DNA of 64,000 nucleotides from Firmicutes bacterium TM09-10 (GCA_003481005.1 QUKC01000007.1:83579-147578); one strand, 5' to 3'; counted from the stretch's first letter, positions 43,810 to 51,912 are shown. Notes: generated from the sequence alone by a model not told the origin. Translations and numbers: made by a program.

Positions 43810-45744
43810 CTAGAAAAACAGCGGGATACCGACCAGTCCGAAGTAGCCGACGGATAAAATTCCGGCGATACTAAGCAGCGTGCGGTAGATTTTTTTCTGG
43901 AACAGCTCCGGGACGGTGCTTGCAAGGTATCCGGCAATCAGAATGCATGGCAGCAGATAGCGTCCCTGGGCCATGGATTCGATCAGCCAGGAGTTTACAA
44001 TGGATGCAGCAAGCTCACCCACCATCAGCAGCGTGCAGATAACAAAACGGATTTTGCCCTGCAGATTGTCAGGTTGTCGGAACGTGGCGATTCCGATTCC
44101 TGCAAACAGTGTAAGATAGAGCAGCCCCATGCACCAGTAGTACCACGCGCCGGTATCGTGATCCTGTAAAAGTCCGCAAAAGCTCTTGTAGCTCATGGCA
44201 AACCAGTCCGGGTTTTCGGCAAAAACATCAGGAAGCGTATAGCCGCGGCTGTACATATGCCAGGACGGGTTCAGCTCTTCGGTAGGGGTGGACGGATTTT
44301 TGTCGTAGTCGGCGTACTGGATGGCGACCGCTTCCTTGACCTGAGATTTTTCCGTACCGTAGTGCGCGATGTCAAAGCCAGCACGGAATGCAAAGACGGC
44401 GAGAAAAACGCCCACAATAATCAGGTAATTACGCCAGAGCACTTTTTTCTGTAAGGGGTCTTTCTGCCAGATCAGCCGCAGCAAAAGGACGAAGAAGGAC
44501 AGCGCCAGAATCGCGAGATAGCACTGCTTTCCGAGGGCGATGTTGCCAAACAAAAGCCCTAAAAGAAGAAAAACAGGAATATCTCTCCGGCATAATTTTT
44601 TCTTTTCCACGGTGCGATAAAGCAGACTCTGCGGGTTGCACAGCAGGCAGGTGATTGCGAAAGCGATGGTAAAATCCAGCGCATCTGCCGTCGTATAGGA
44701 AAAAATGTACCAGGACTGGACGCAGATTCCCAGTGCGACCATGAGCCAGTTTTTCTGACGGATATTCCGGACAAAATAAAAGGCGAGGGCAGCAAACAGC
44801 AAAAGGTTCGGAACGCGGTAGTAGGCAAGGCTGCAGAACATCGTTTTAAAAAGCAGGGCGATCTTTCCGGCAAGATAAAAGTACCAGGTGTAATTTTCCA
44901 GCTTGGTGTAACCGTAGCCGCTATAGGTCTGAGCAACAGCGGGATCCCGCATATCGGGCGGCAGAAAGTGCGTCATGCCGTAATCCAGACAGGCTTTGAC
45001 GTCCCATTCGTCGGGATGCAGACCGAGGGCAGAAAACAAACCGATGATACAGACGACGAGCAGTGCACCTGCAATCACCGCCGTGCTGATGAGGGCAAAC
45101 CAGTCAAAGTGCCCGGAGCTGTCCGGCAGGAACAGCATTTTCAGATAAGAAGCGATACCATTGCGGAAAAATAAAAGCACACAGAGCAGCAACGCGATGG
45201 ACAGGGCAAGGAAAAAGCGCTGGCGCACATATAAAACGTGGAGCTTTGCAGCCGCGCTTTTTGCAGCCTCCCGGATACTGTCAGCGGAAAGCAAAAAGCT
45301 GCTGTCGGAATTTTGCGGTGTGAAAACGAGCTCTTCCCCGTTTAACTGCCAGGAGGCGTTGACGGGGAAAGCCTGGGCTTCCAGATCGGCAGCTTCCAGT
45401 GTGAAAAAAGCTTCTCCGTTTAGGAAAAAGCCGACGTGTGTGACGCGATAGGATTCCTGGGTATTCGTCGGGTCAAACCGAAATAAGGTAAGACTACGCA
45501 GATCGGGCAGGCCGGAAAAGGTGACGATGTTGCCGTCCCGGGTTCCGTCAGTGGAGTTGTCCTGCGAAAGTTCGTCATTGTCGCTGTAAAAAAGCTGGGA
45601 CAGGACGGATGTGTCATCGTTTCTCAGATAAAGATCCGCCGACCATGAAAAATGATCCGGCGCTTTCAAAACCCAGATAAACGACGCCAGGAATAAAATC
45701 AGAACTGGAAGATAAAGGAAAAGATTCTTTTTGGATGTATGCAT
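43810..45744 (-). CDS. GT-C-like polytopic membrane glycosyltransferase
   Basis: 644 residues from the ATG at 45744, which has GAAAGAGG upstream. After one membrane segment an extracytoplasmic beta-rich region of about 150 residues follows. Then come ten or more membrane segments. The first large loop has LHPDEWDVKACLDYGMTHFLPPD, where the acidic DE/D residues match the catalytic loop of GT-C enzymes that use lipid-linked sugars. It probably transfers a sugar from a polyprenyl-phosphate carrier to a surface polymer. No dedicated partner lies next to it. Confidence 0.65.
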   Translation of the reverse strand: MHTSKKNLFLYLPVLILFLASFIWVLKAPDHFSWSADLYLRNDDTSVLSQLFYSDNDELSQDNSTDGTRDGNIVTFSGLPDLRSLTLFRFDPTNTQESYRVTHVGFFLNGEAFFTLEAADLEAQAFPVNASWQLNGEELVFTPQNSDSSFLLSADSIREAAKSAAAKLHVLYVRQRFFLALSIALLLCVLLFFRNGIASYLKMLFLPDSSGHFDWFALISTAVIAGALLVVCIIGLFSALGLHPDEWDVKACLDYGMTHFLPPDMRDPAVAQTYSGYGYTKLENYTWYFYLAGKIALLFKTMFCSLAYYRVPNLLLFAALAFYFVRNIRQKNWLMVALGICVQSWYIFSYTTADALDFTIAFAITCLLCNPQSLLYRTVEKKKLCRRDIPVFLLLGLLFGNIALGKQCYLAILALSFFVLLLRLIWQKDPLQKKVLWRNYLIIVGVFLAVFAFRAGFDIAHYGTEKSQVKEAVAIQYADYDKNPSTPTEELNPSWHMYSRGYTLPDVFAENPDWFAMSYKSFCGLLQDHDTGAWYYWCMGLLYLTLFAGIGIATFRQPDNLQGKIRFVICTLLMVGELAASIVNSWLIESMAQGRYLLPCILIAGYLASTVPELFQKKIYRTLLSIAGILSVGYFGLVGIPLFF

Positions 45745-46067
45745 GAAATGTCCTCTTTCGTTATAAAATAAGCTGTTTTCTAACAGTAAGTATAGCGGAA
45801 TTAAAAAATTTTTCAACTTCAATAGCAATTTGTTGGTGGACTTCGACGAACAAAAATAAGCGATAGTTTAAGAAAGAACGCAGTGCCCGGAACAAATCCG
45901 TCGGGACGGGAACACAGCAGAGCAAATTTCTCTTGACAGGCGGGGCAGCAGAGGGGACAATTGGGAAAAAGAAGTAGTTTGGTCAGATTTTGCAGGAGGG
46001 CAGAACTGGACATCTGGTTTGCGATTGCCTTGGGCAAGACTTCTGTAGAATGGGAGGGTTTCTTTTC
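45745..46067. promoter_or_regulatory. Divergent intergenic region with two promoters
   Basis: For the minus-strand membrane protein, TTGAAA and TATACT (plus-strand coordinates 45811-45816 and 45789-45794) are 16 bases apart. For the plus-strand protease, TTGACA (45933-45938), 17 bases and GACAAT (45956-45961) are present. The remaining sequence shows no reading frame with a good start. Confidence 0.6.
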
Positions 46068-46940
46068 ATGATTCAGAAAACGAACGTCTGGAAAACAGCA
46101 GTGTGGTTGCTGCTTACAATTTCGATGATGATAAGCTCTGTACCGATGACGGCAGCAGCGGCAGAGCCTGCGGCGCAGGCGGAAAGTACAGAAACCTCTG
46201 ACTACGGTGCGCCGGCATATGGGACGAAAGCGGCGAACCTGCATCGGCTCACCTCACAGGAGCAGGTACAGACGGTTTCGAAAGCGCTGCAGCCAGTGGC
46301 AGATGTGGTTGGCGTCATGACAAAATCTCATAACGTATCCGTGATCAATTACAGTGATGTAGATGAACTCGGACTGATCCGCCGGTCGGACGCAAGCGGC
46401 GTGGTGCTGGTGATGGATGGCAGAAGAATTTATATTGCGACAGCAGCGCATTGCTTAAAACAGAACCATACAGAGGTGATTCTGCCGGACGGAACAAAAT
46501 GCAGCGCTACCGTGCTGTATCGCAGCACCGAGACAGACACAGGATTTCTGACGGTGGAATACAGCCAGCTGCCGGAGGAAGTGCTGGGCGGGATTACTCC
46601 GGCAGCCGGAGCGGACGCGTCCGCGCTTGGAATGAAAACAGGCGACGCACTTGTTGCCGTGAGCTCTCTGGACAGCCCGAGTTCTGCCAGCTGTATCGGC
46701 GTTCTGGATCAGCTGTCCGTCATCTATCCGAACAATCCGGGTCAGAATGTGCTGCAGTTTTATTCGGAAACGAGTTACGGTTCAAGCGGCGGCGCGGTTT
46801 ATACGCAGAATGGGATTTGGGTTGGAAGTATTTCCGGCGGTGATACCTACGGCACCTGCTGGGCAGTTCCCTATGGGACGATTTTGACAGAATTTCAGAA
46901 GTGTCTGATTGAACTGGCAGCGCAGGACGCAGGGCAGTAG
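46068..46940 (+). CDS. Secreted trypsin-like serine protease
   Basis: 290 residues from the ATG at 46068, with GGGAGGG ten bases upstream. The signal peptide ends near MTAAAAEP. The chymotrypsin-fold triad is visible: ATAAHCL (His about 128), ETDTGFL (Asp about 157) and YGSSGGAVYT (Ser about 240). The last has GSSGG instead of GDSGG, as in HtrA-like and V8-like bacterial enzymes. No PDZ domain follows. It is probably exported and cleaves surface or host proteins. The target is unknown. Confidence 0.85.
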   Translation: MIQKTNVWKTAVWLLLTISMMISSVPMTAAAAEPAAQAESTETSDYGAPAYGTKAANLHRLTSQEQVQTVSKALQPVADVVGVMTKSHNVSVINYSDVDELGLIRRSDASGVVLVMDGRRIYIATAAHCLKQNHTEVILPDGTKCSATVLYRSTETDTGFLTVEYSQLPEEVLGGITPAAGADASALGMKTGDALVAVSSLDSPSSASCIGVLDQLSVIYPNNPGQNVLQFYSETSYGSSGGAVYTQNGIWVGSISGGDTYGTCWAVPYGTILTEFQKCLIELAAQDAGQ

Positions 46941-47017
46941 AGGAGATCCAGCGCATGCTTTTTTCTGTGTTATGCCAATAGCGCAGTAGAAATGCAGACA
47001 GGAGGAATATTAAGGTT

Positions 47018-47596
47018 ATGACAGCAGATTTGTATTATGAGACTGCAAGGAAGCTGGTTTTAAAGGACGGAAGAGAGGTTTTTGTGCGGCAGCTGAATGC
47101 TGGAGACGCAGAAGCTATGCTGGTTTACTTACAGAAAACAGCACAGGAGACCCATTTTCTGATGCGTCTTCCGGAGGAAGCGGTTTATACGCTGGAGAAC
47201 GAGCGGAAAATTCTGCAGAATACGAGAGAATCAAAGCAGACATTTATGCTGGGGGCACTGACTCAGGATGGAAGTGTGGTTGGAAATGTGGGTGTATTTC
47301 CTATCGGAGAACGATTTAAGGTACGCCATCGGGCGAGCCTTGGAATTGCAGTAGTTCAGGAATACTGGAATACCGGGCTGGGAACGGTGCTCATAAACGG
47401 TGCGATTGATCTGGCGCGCAAGGCTGGCTATGAACAGATGGAGCTCGGCGTATTTTCAGACAACAGCAGTGCAATTCATTTATATCAGAAGCTGGGATTT
47501 CGGGAGGTTGGCAGGATGCCCAATGCCTTCAAGCTCCCGGATGGAAGCTACTCGGACGAAATCATGATGGTGCTGCCCTTCCCAAATGCTTCCTGA
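47018..47596 (+). CDS. GNAT family N-acetyltransferase
   Basis: 192 residues with AGGAGG upstream. RKLVLKDGREVFVRQLNAGDAEAMLVYLQ begins the fold. The acetyl-CoA motif is SLGIAVVQEYWNTGLGTVLINGAIDLARKAGYEQMELGVFSDNSSAIHLYQKLGF. The substrate is unknown, though the RimI/PhnO-like pattern suggests small amines or protein N-termini. An inverted-repeat element begins 11 bases after the stop. Confidence 0.88.
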   Translation: MTADLYYETARKLVLKDGREVFVRQLNAGDAEAMLVYLQKTAQETHFLMRLPEEAVYTLENERKILQNTRESKQTFMLGALTQDGSVVGNVGVFPIGERFKVRHRASLGIAVVQEYWNTGLGTVLINGAIDLARKAGYEQMELGVFSDNSSAIHLYQKLGFREVGRMPNAFKLPDGSYSDEIMMVLPFPNAS

Positions 47597-47606
47597 TGTA
47601 AAAAAG

Positions 47607-47767
47607 TTACAGTTCCCCCGCGCCATTCGCAAAACCGCATCTTCGATGCTTTCCGCTGCTTCGCAGCTCCCTTTGCTCATAGAATGGCGCTCCCTTCGTA
47701 GCTTCCCATGCACAGATTCTCATGCGAGCATGAAATCTGTACCCGGGAAGCTACGAGTGAACTGTAA
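47607..47767. repeat. Miniature inverted-repeat element, copy B
   Basis: It starts TTACAGTTCCCCC and ends GAGTGAACTGTAA. It matches copy A (26433-26594) over nearly its full length, including the central TCATGCGAGCATG palindrome, with scattered substitutions. No coding capacity. Confidence 0.85.
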
Positions 47768-47785
47768 AAAAAATAAAATTCCCCA

Positions 47786-47814
47786 TTGACTTTTTCAGAA
47801 ACCTTTGATATTAT
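47786..47814 (+). promoter_or_regulatory. Promoter of the first tRNA pair
   Basis: TTGACT (47786-47791), 17 bases, TATTAT (47809-47814), about 35 bases before tRNA-Val. Confidence 0.7.
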
Positions 47815-47848
47815 AATCAAGCAGTCGCGAAGAGCGACAAACAATTAT

Positions 47849-47921
47849 GGGGTCTTAGCTCAGCTGGGAGAGCATCTGCCTTACAAGCAGAGGGTCATAG
47901 GTTCGAGCCCTATAGGCCCCA
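47849..47921 (+). tRNA. tRNA-Val (UAC)
   Basis: 73 bases. Acceptor GGGGTCT pairs with AGGCCCC, with discriminator A. The D arm is GCTC...GAGC, the anticodon loop CTTACAA reads UAC, and the T arm is ATAGG-TTCGAGC-CCTAT. CCA is not encoded. It is followed 11 bases later by tRNA-Met. Confidence 0.95.
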
Positions 47922-47932
47922 TATATATTTGT

Positions 47933-48006
47933 GGCGAGATAGCTCAGTTGGCTAGAGCATGCGGTTCATACCCGCAGTGTCGAGGGTTCGAATCCCCCTC
48001 TCGCTA
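47933..48006 (+). tRNA. tRNA-Met (CAU), elongator type
   Basis: 74 bases. Acceptor GGCGAGA pairs with TCTCGCT (G1-U72 wobble). The anticodon loop TTCATAC reads CAU. The body matches bacterial elongator tRNA-Met rather than the initiator (no C1-A72 mismatch) or the lysidine tRNA-Ile. CCA is not encoded. Confidence 0.92.
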
Positions 48007-48012
48007 TGGTAG

Positions 48013-48044
48013 AACGCTTCGGAGAAATCCGGAGCGTTTGTTTT
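48013..48044 (+). terminator. Terminator of the first tRNA pair
   Basis: AACGCTTCGGA-GAAA-TCCGGAGCGTT stem-loop followed by TGTTTT. It is followed by about 45 bases that include the right end of the inverted-repeat element (GGTGAACTGTAA). Confidence 0.85.
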
Positions 48045-48120
48045 ACCGGTTCATAAGCAAAAGGAGCTGCGTCAATGGCGCGGTGAACTGTAACGCAGAA
48101 TAAAAACTTTAAAATAACTG

Positions 48121-48149
48121 TTGACAAATTCTGCATTGTTTTGTATACT
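48121..48149 (+). promoter_or_regulatory. Promoter of the second tRNA pair
   Basis: TTGACA (48121-48126), 17 bases, TATACT (48144-48149), a near-consensus promoter 42 bases before tRNA-Val. Confidence 0.8.
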
Positions 48150-48191
48150 AACAAAGTCGGTTGCAGGTGATGTACTTGCAGCATAAATTAT

Positions 48192-48264
48192 GGGGTCTTA
48201 GCTCAGCTGGGAGAGCATCTGCCTTACAAGCAGAGGGTCATAGGTTCGAGCCCTATAGGCCCCA
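48192..48264 (+). tRNA. tRNA-Val (UAC), second copy
   Basis: Identical in sequence to the tRNA-Val at 47849. It belongs to a tandem repeat of about 270 bases that also includes tRNA-Met, the terminator and the downstream element end. Confidence 0.95.
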
Positions 48265-48275
48265 TATATATTTGT

Positions 48276-48349
48276 GGCGAGATAGCTCAGTTGGCTAGAG
48301 CATGCGGTTCATACCCGCAGTGTCGAGGGTTCGAATCCCCCTCTCGCTA
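48276..48349 (+). tRNA. tRNA-Met (CAU), second copy
   Basis: Identical to the tRNA-Met at 47933, with the same 11-base spacer after tRNA-Val. Confidence 0.92.
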
Positions 48350-48356
48350 TGATTGG

Positions 48357-48390
48357 AACGCTTCGGAGAAATCCGGAGCGTTTTGTTTTA
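48357..48390 (+). terminator. Terminator of the second tRNA pair
   Basis: Same AACGCTTCGGA-GAAA-TCCGGAGCGTT hairpin as after the first pair, with TTTGTTTT behind it. The following sequence copies that after the first terminator up to about 48463, where AT-richer DNA begins. Confidence 0.85.
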
Positions 48391-48515
48391 CCGGTTCATA
48401 AGCAAAAGGAGCTGCGCCAACGGCGCAGCGAACTGTAACGCAGAATAAAAACTTTAAAATAACTTCAAGTTTGTAGAATTAAGAAAATCGGTATTTTCGA
48501 GGAGATAGATATCAA

Positions 48516-49031
48516 ATGACCTTCCAATTAGTTTGTATAGAACCAAAAGAATTAACGCAATACAAGTCTGATATGCAGGAAGCATTTCAGAAAGGTTTTG
48601 AAGATGCTTTCGGGAAAACAGATGCTGTTATTCTGCCTGAAAAGGACATTGACCAGTCGGTGAATGCGGAGGGTTCTGCTGTCTATAAAGCTGTTGTCGA
48701 TGGAGAAATGGTGGGCGGCGCAGTTGTTATTATCAATGAGAGTACACAGCATAACTATCTTGACCTGCTTTTTGTAAAGAACGGCGTTCAGAGCAATGGT
48801 ATAGGTAAGAAGATATGGTTTCACTTGGAACGAATATATCCGAACACGAAAGTATGGGAAACCTGTACGCCGTACTTTGATAAGCGCAACATTCATTTTT
48901 ATGTGAATGTCTGCGGCTTTCATATTACAGAATTTTTTAATGAAAAACATCCTATGCCGGATACACCGGACGATTTTGTCGGTGATGGCAATGAGGGAAT
49001 GTTTGCATTTAAGAAGCAAATGCGTTTATGA
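48516..49031 (+). CDS. GNAT family N-acetyltransferase (inserted gene)
   Basis: 171 residues with GAGGAGAT upstream. The GNAT acetyl-CoA loop VQSNGIGKKIWFHLE and the NIHFYVNVCGFHITEFF region are clear, with FEDAFGKTDAVILPEKDID before them. Base composition is AT-richer than the flanking genes. The gene interrupts the tRNA array and is directly followed by another acetyltransferase gene, so the pair looks like a small acquired cassette. The substrate is unknown. Antibiotic or peptide modification is possible but not shown. Confidence 0.82.
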   Translation: MTFQLVCIEPKELTQYKSDMQEAFQKGFEDAFGKTDAVILPEKDIDQSVNAEGSAVYKAVVDGEMVGGAVVIINESTQHNYLDLLFVKNGVQSNGIGKKIWFHLERIYPNTKVWETCTPYFDKRNIHFYVNVCGFHITEFFNEKHPMPDTPDDFVGDGNEGMFAFKKQMRL

Positions 49032-49057
49032 AATTCAAGTTTGACGGAGTAATAGAT

Positions 49058-49501
49058 ATGAAAATCCGAGAAGTGAATGAGAATAAAAAGCAATTTATAG
49101 CATTATTGTTATTAGCTGATGAGCAGGAAAATATGATTGATCACTATCTTGAAAAAGGTACTATGTATGTACTTGAAGATGGTAATGTAAAAGCTGAATG
49201 TGTCGTTACTGATGAAGATAATGGAATACTTGAAATTAAAAATATTGCAGTTGATCCTCAGAATCAAGGACAGGGCTATGGGAAAGCATTGATTGACTTC
49301 CTTGCAAGTAAATATGCAGATGAATATTCTATTTTGCAGGTTGGAACAGGTGACAGCCCGTTGACCGTACCGTTTTATGAAAAATGCGGATTTGTCCGAT
49401 CTCACAGTATTCCGAATTTCTTTACGGATAATTATGACCACCCAATTTATGAGTGTGGTGTACAGTTAATAGATATGGTATATTTGCAAAGATGTTTATA
49501 A
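49058..49501 (+). CDS. GNAT family N-acetyltransferase (inserted gene)
   Basis: 147 residues from the ATG at 49058, with ACGGAG eight bases upstream. The frame is open back to 49028, overlapping the previous stop. The motif A region EIKNIAVDPQNQGQGYGKALIDFLASKYADEYSILQVGTGDSPLTVPFYEKCGF is a textbook GNAT core. It is AT-rich like its neighbour. Its stop lies nine bases before the start of a group II intron remnant. Substrate is unknown. Confidence 0.84.
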   Translation: MKIREVNENKKQFIALLLLADEQENMIDHYLEKGTMYVLEDGNVKAECVVTDEDNGILEIKNIAVDPQNQGQGYGKALIDFLASKYADEYSILQVGTGDSPLTVPFYEKCGFVRSHSIPNFFTDNYDHPIYECGVQLIDMVYLQRCL

Positions 49502-49510
49502 CTTCCGGTT

Positions 49511-49646
49511 GTGCGCCCAGCTAAGGGTGTGTAGTCAAGCCGGTGGAAATCCGGTTTATCCAAGGTTTAGCCAACCAGATAATAGCGAGTCCTGGGACGA
49601 TGTCGGTAACGGCATCTGACAAGCGTAGACAGCAAGAAAACAGGGT
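49511..49646 (+). mobile_element. 5' remnant of a group II intron
   Basis: The stretch begins GTGCGCCCAGCTAAGGGTGT, the canonical 5' splice-site and early domain I sequence of bacterial group II introns. It continues with domain I features such as TAGTCAAGC, GTTTAGCCAACC and ACAGCAAGAAAACAGGG. It ends after about 135 bases, with no reverse transcriptase/maturase and no domains V-VI. It is fused directly to a tRNA-Val remnant. Confidence 0.75.
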
Positions 49647-49647
49647 T

Positions 49648-49708
49648 GAATTGGTAGAGCATCTGCCTTACAAGCAGAGGGTCATAGGTTCGAGCCCTAT
49701 AGGTTCCA
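49648..49708 (+). pseudogene. tRNA-Val remnant, 5' end missing
   Basis: From about TTGGTAGAGC onward the sequence is tRNA-Val: anticodon arm CTGC-CTTACAA-GCAG, T arm ATAGG-TTCGAGC-CCTAT and 3' acceptor AGGTTCC-A. The matching 5' acceptor and the 5' D stem are missing, replaced by intron-derived sequence. It cannot fold a full cloverleaf. Confidence 0.8.
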
Positions 49709-49731
49709 TATCTATTTCATATCTATTTTAT

Positions 49732-49785
49732 GGCGAGATAGCTCAGTTGGCTAGAGCATGCGGTTCATACCCGCAGTGTCGAGGA
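49732..49785 (+). pseudogene. tRNA-Met remnant, 3' end missing
   Basis: GGCGAGA through the CAU anticodon arm and GTGTCGAGG match the two intact tRNA-Met genes. From 49786 the T arm and acceptor 3' strand are replaced by ATTCTTTTTCACCGG and the end of an inverted-repeat element (GGTTCACTCGCAGCTTTC). It is a dead third copy. Confidence 0.85.
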
Positions 49786-49912
49786 TTCTTTTTCACCGGT
49801 TCACTCGCAGCTTTCAGTAAAATTTTATAAAAAAATGAAAAAGGGAAAGCCAAATCCGGAAAACTGTGTTACACTGGACTTGTTTGTTATCAGTATGAGG
49901 AGGAGATAAACG

Positions 49913-51271
49913 ATGGAAAACTTTTTTAAACTGAAAGAACACGGCACCGACGTGAAGACAGAAGTCATCGCCGGTCTCACAACTTTCATGACCATGGCGT
50001 ATATCCTTGCGGTTAACCCGAGCATCCTCGGCGCAACCGGAATGGATACAGGTGCTATTTTTACAGCAACTGCGCTGGCATCTGCAATCGGCTCTTTCTG
50101 TATGGCACTGTTTGCCAACCTGCCCTTCGTACTTTCCGCTGGTATGGGTCTGAATGCTTACTTCGCCTATACGGTTGTCCTGGGCATGGGTTACAGCTGG
50201 GAAGTTGCTCTGACTGCAGTATTTGTTGAGGGTATTATCTTTATTATCCTGTCCCTGACAAATGTGCGTGAAGCAATCTTTAATGCGATTCCTGCGAGCC
50301 TGAAGGTTGCAGTATCTGTTGGTATCGGTCTGTTCATCACCTTTATTGGTCTGCAGAACGCACATATCGTAGTGGATGGTTCCACACTGGTAGGTCTGTT
50401 CTCCTTTAATGGTTCTGTAAAAGCAGGCACATTCCAGTCCGAAGGCATTACCGTGGTACTGGCACTGATCGGTCTGCTGATCACAGCCTTCCTGGTAATC
50501 AAGAACGTAAAGGGCAACATCCTGCTGGGTATCCTGATCACATGGGTACTGGGTATTCTCTGTCAGCTGACAGGCTTGTATGTTCCGAATGCAGAAGCTG
50601 GTTTCTACAGCCTGATCCCCAGCGGTATCATTTCCGCACCTGCATCTGTTGCACCGACTCTGTTCAAGATGGATTTCTCTGCAATTGCATCTCTGAACTT
50701 CGTTGTTGTAGTATTTGCATTCCTGTTTGTTGATATCTTCGACACACTGGGAACTCTGATCGGATGTGCGACAAAAGCAAACATGCTGGACAAAGAAGGC
50801 AAGCTGCCTGGCATCAAGGGCGCTCTGATGGCTGACGCCGTAGGTACAACCGTTGGTGCATGCCTGGGTACCTCTACCATCACTACTTTCGTAGAGTCTT
50901 CTTCCGGTATTGCAGAAGGCGGCAGAACAGGTCTGACCTCTGTTGTTTCCGGCTTACTGTTTATCCTGGCACTGTTCTTCTCTCCGGTATTCCTTGCAAT
51001 TCCTTCCTTTGCAACCGCTCCTGCACTGATCGTTGTTGGTTTCTTTATGATGCAGTCTGTAGCGAAGATCAACTGGAGTGATATGCTGGAAGCAATTCCT
51101 GCATTCATCTGCATTTTTGCAATGCCCTTCATGTATTCTATTTCCGAAGGTATTTCGTTCGGCGTTATTTCCTTCGTTGTACTGAATGCGGTAGCTGGTA
51201 AGGCAAAAAAGATCACCCCTCTGATGTGGGTACTGGCAGTGCTGTTTATTTTGAAATACATTTTCCTGTAA
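49913..51271 (+). CDS. NCS2 family purine permease (AzgA/PbuG-like)
   Basis: 452 residues, preceded by GAGGAGGAG. FFKLKEHGTDVKTEVIAGLTTFMTMAYILAVNPSIL is the typical start of the AzgA/PbuG subgroup. The substrate regions GMGLNAYFAYTVVLGMGYSWE and FLFVDIFDTLGTLIGCATKANMLD and the TSTITTFVESSSGIAEGGRTGLTSV segment are intact. It imports hypoxanthine, guanine or adenine with protons. No purine riboswitch is visible in the short leader. It is followed by repeats and terminators. Confidence 0.93.
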   Translation: MENFFKLKEHGTDVKTEVIAGLTTFMTMAYILAVNPSILGATGMDTGAIFTATALASAIGSFCMALFANLPFVLSAGMGLNAYFAYTVVLGMGYSWEVALTAVFVEGIIFIILSLTNVREAIFNAIPASLKVAVSVGIGLFITFIGLQNAHIVVDGSTLVGLFSFNGSVKAGTFQSEGITVVLALIGLLITAFLVIKNVKGNILLGILITWVLGILCQLTGLYVPNAEAGFYSLIPSGIISAPASVAPTLFKMDFSAIASLNFVVVVFAFLFVDIFDTLGTLIGCATKANMLDKEGKLPGIKGALMADAVGTTVGACLGTSTITTFVESSSGIAEGGRTGLTSVVSGLLFILALFFSPVFLAIPSFATAPALIVVGFFMMQSVAKINWSDMLEAIPAFICIFAMPFMYSISEGISFGVISFVVLNAVAGKAKKITPLMWVLAVLFILKYIFL

Positions 51272-51377
51272 GATACGGGATTCTTTACTGAAAATCTGAA
51301 GCATAATTCATACTGAGAACAACTTCGAAACGATTTGAAAAAGGCGGCGAATAAGAGAAAACCTCTATCCTGCAGCT

Positions 51378-51424
51378 GCAACAATAGAATGCACGCTCCG
51401 CGAACATTCTATTGTCATGAATAA
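51378..51424 (-). repeat. Dispersed palindromic repeat, copy 5
   Basis: Minus orientation. CAATAGAATGC and ACATTCTATTG arms (one mismatch) with the TCATGAATAA flank, which is the complement of the left flank elsewhere. Read on the minus strand it directly follows the terminator hairpin at 51423-51483. Confidence 0.82.
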
Positions 51425-51483
51425 AAAAGCCGTGTGTTTTGGCAGGCATCGAAAGATGCTGTGCCGGACACACGGCTTTTTTT
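51423..51483. terminator. Strong bidirectional terminator after the NCS2 gene
   Basis: AAAAAAGCCGTGTG and CACACGGCTTTTTTT form the outer stem. An inner GCATC-GAAA-GATGC hairpin extends it. The flanking A and T tracts allow both directions. Confidence 0.88.
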
Positions 51484-51484
51484 G

Positions 51485-51557
51485 TCGTGTAGGGAACTTC
51501 GTTTCCATACGACAAAAAAACTCCGCGAGAATGTGCCAAGGCACATTCTTTTTTATG
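51485..51557 (+). repeat. Dispersed sequence block with a terminal hairpin
   Basis: GTCGTGTAGGGAACTTCGTTTCCATACGAC is a hairpin, and AGAATGTGCC-AA-GGCACATTCT-TTTTT is a second one with terminator form. Blocks GTTCGTTTC, CTCCGCGAG and AAGGCACATTCTTTTT recur after palindromic repeat copy 3 (36947-37080), so this is a third repeat family or an extension of the first. Nothing coding is apparent. Confidence 0.55.
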
Positions 51558-51574
51558 TGACTGTCGATGGGATA

Positions 51575-51700
51575 ACAAAAGGAGGGCCGGCAGGTGTGCT
51601 CCTGCCGGCTGGTATGAAAAAGAAGTATTTCAGAAAAAGTTTTTCTTTATCTATGCTCTTATCATACAAGTCAGATGTGACAGGAGTCTGACCGAAAGAT
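51575..51700 (+). other. Hairpin motif shared with 38221-38262
   Basis: AAAGGAGG is followed by CCGGCAGG-loop-CCTGCCGG and TATGAAAAAG. A frame of 25 codons could start at 51614 (MKKKYFRKSFSLSM...), but it has no clear continuation. The same AAAGGAGG-hairpin-TATGAAA layout follows the hydrolase gene. Up to 51912 I see nothing else definite. Confidence 0.4.
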
Positions 51701-51912
51701 GAAAACTTTGTGAACGGTTTATGTACAGAAAAATAATCGGGAAACTGACTGTTCAGAAGTCGCTAAGAAAGCCTGCAGAAAGCTAAGCATACGTTAAGGG
51801 TGTGTCAAATCTATGGAAGAAAAAAAGTTGGTTTGGTATGATGCTTTTTGAAATCCCGGACACGCAAAAAAGCGTTACGGAGAGAATCTGCAGAAAGCGG
51901 GGTAAAGAAAAA

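Noticed and set aside
49790..49912. Purine riboswitch before the NCS2 permease
   Set aside because: The leader is short and lacks the three-way-junction core of guanine/adenine riboswitches.
51614..51691. 25-codon frame MKKKYFRKSFSLSM...
   Set aside because: Follows an SD-like hairpin but has no continuation or known counterpart; kept only as part of the shared hairpin motif.
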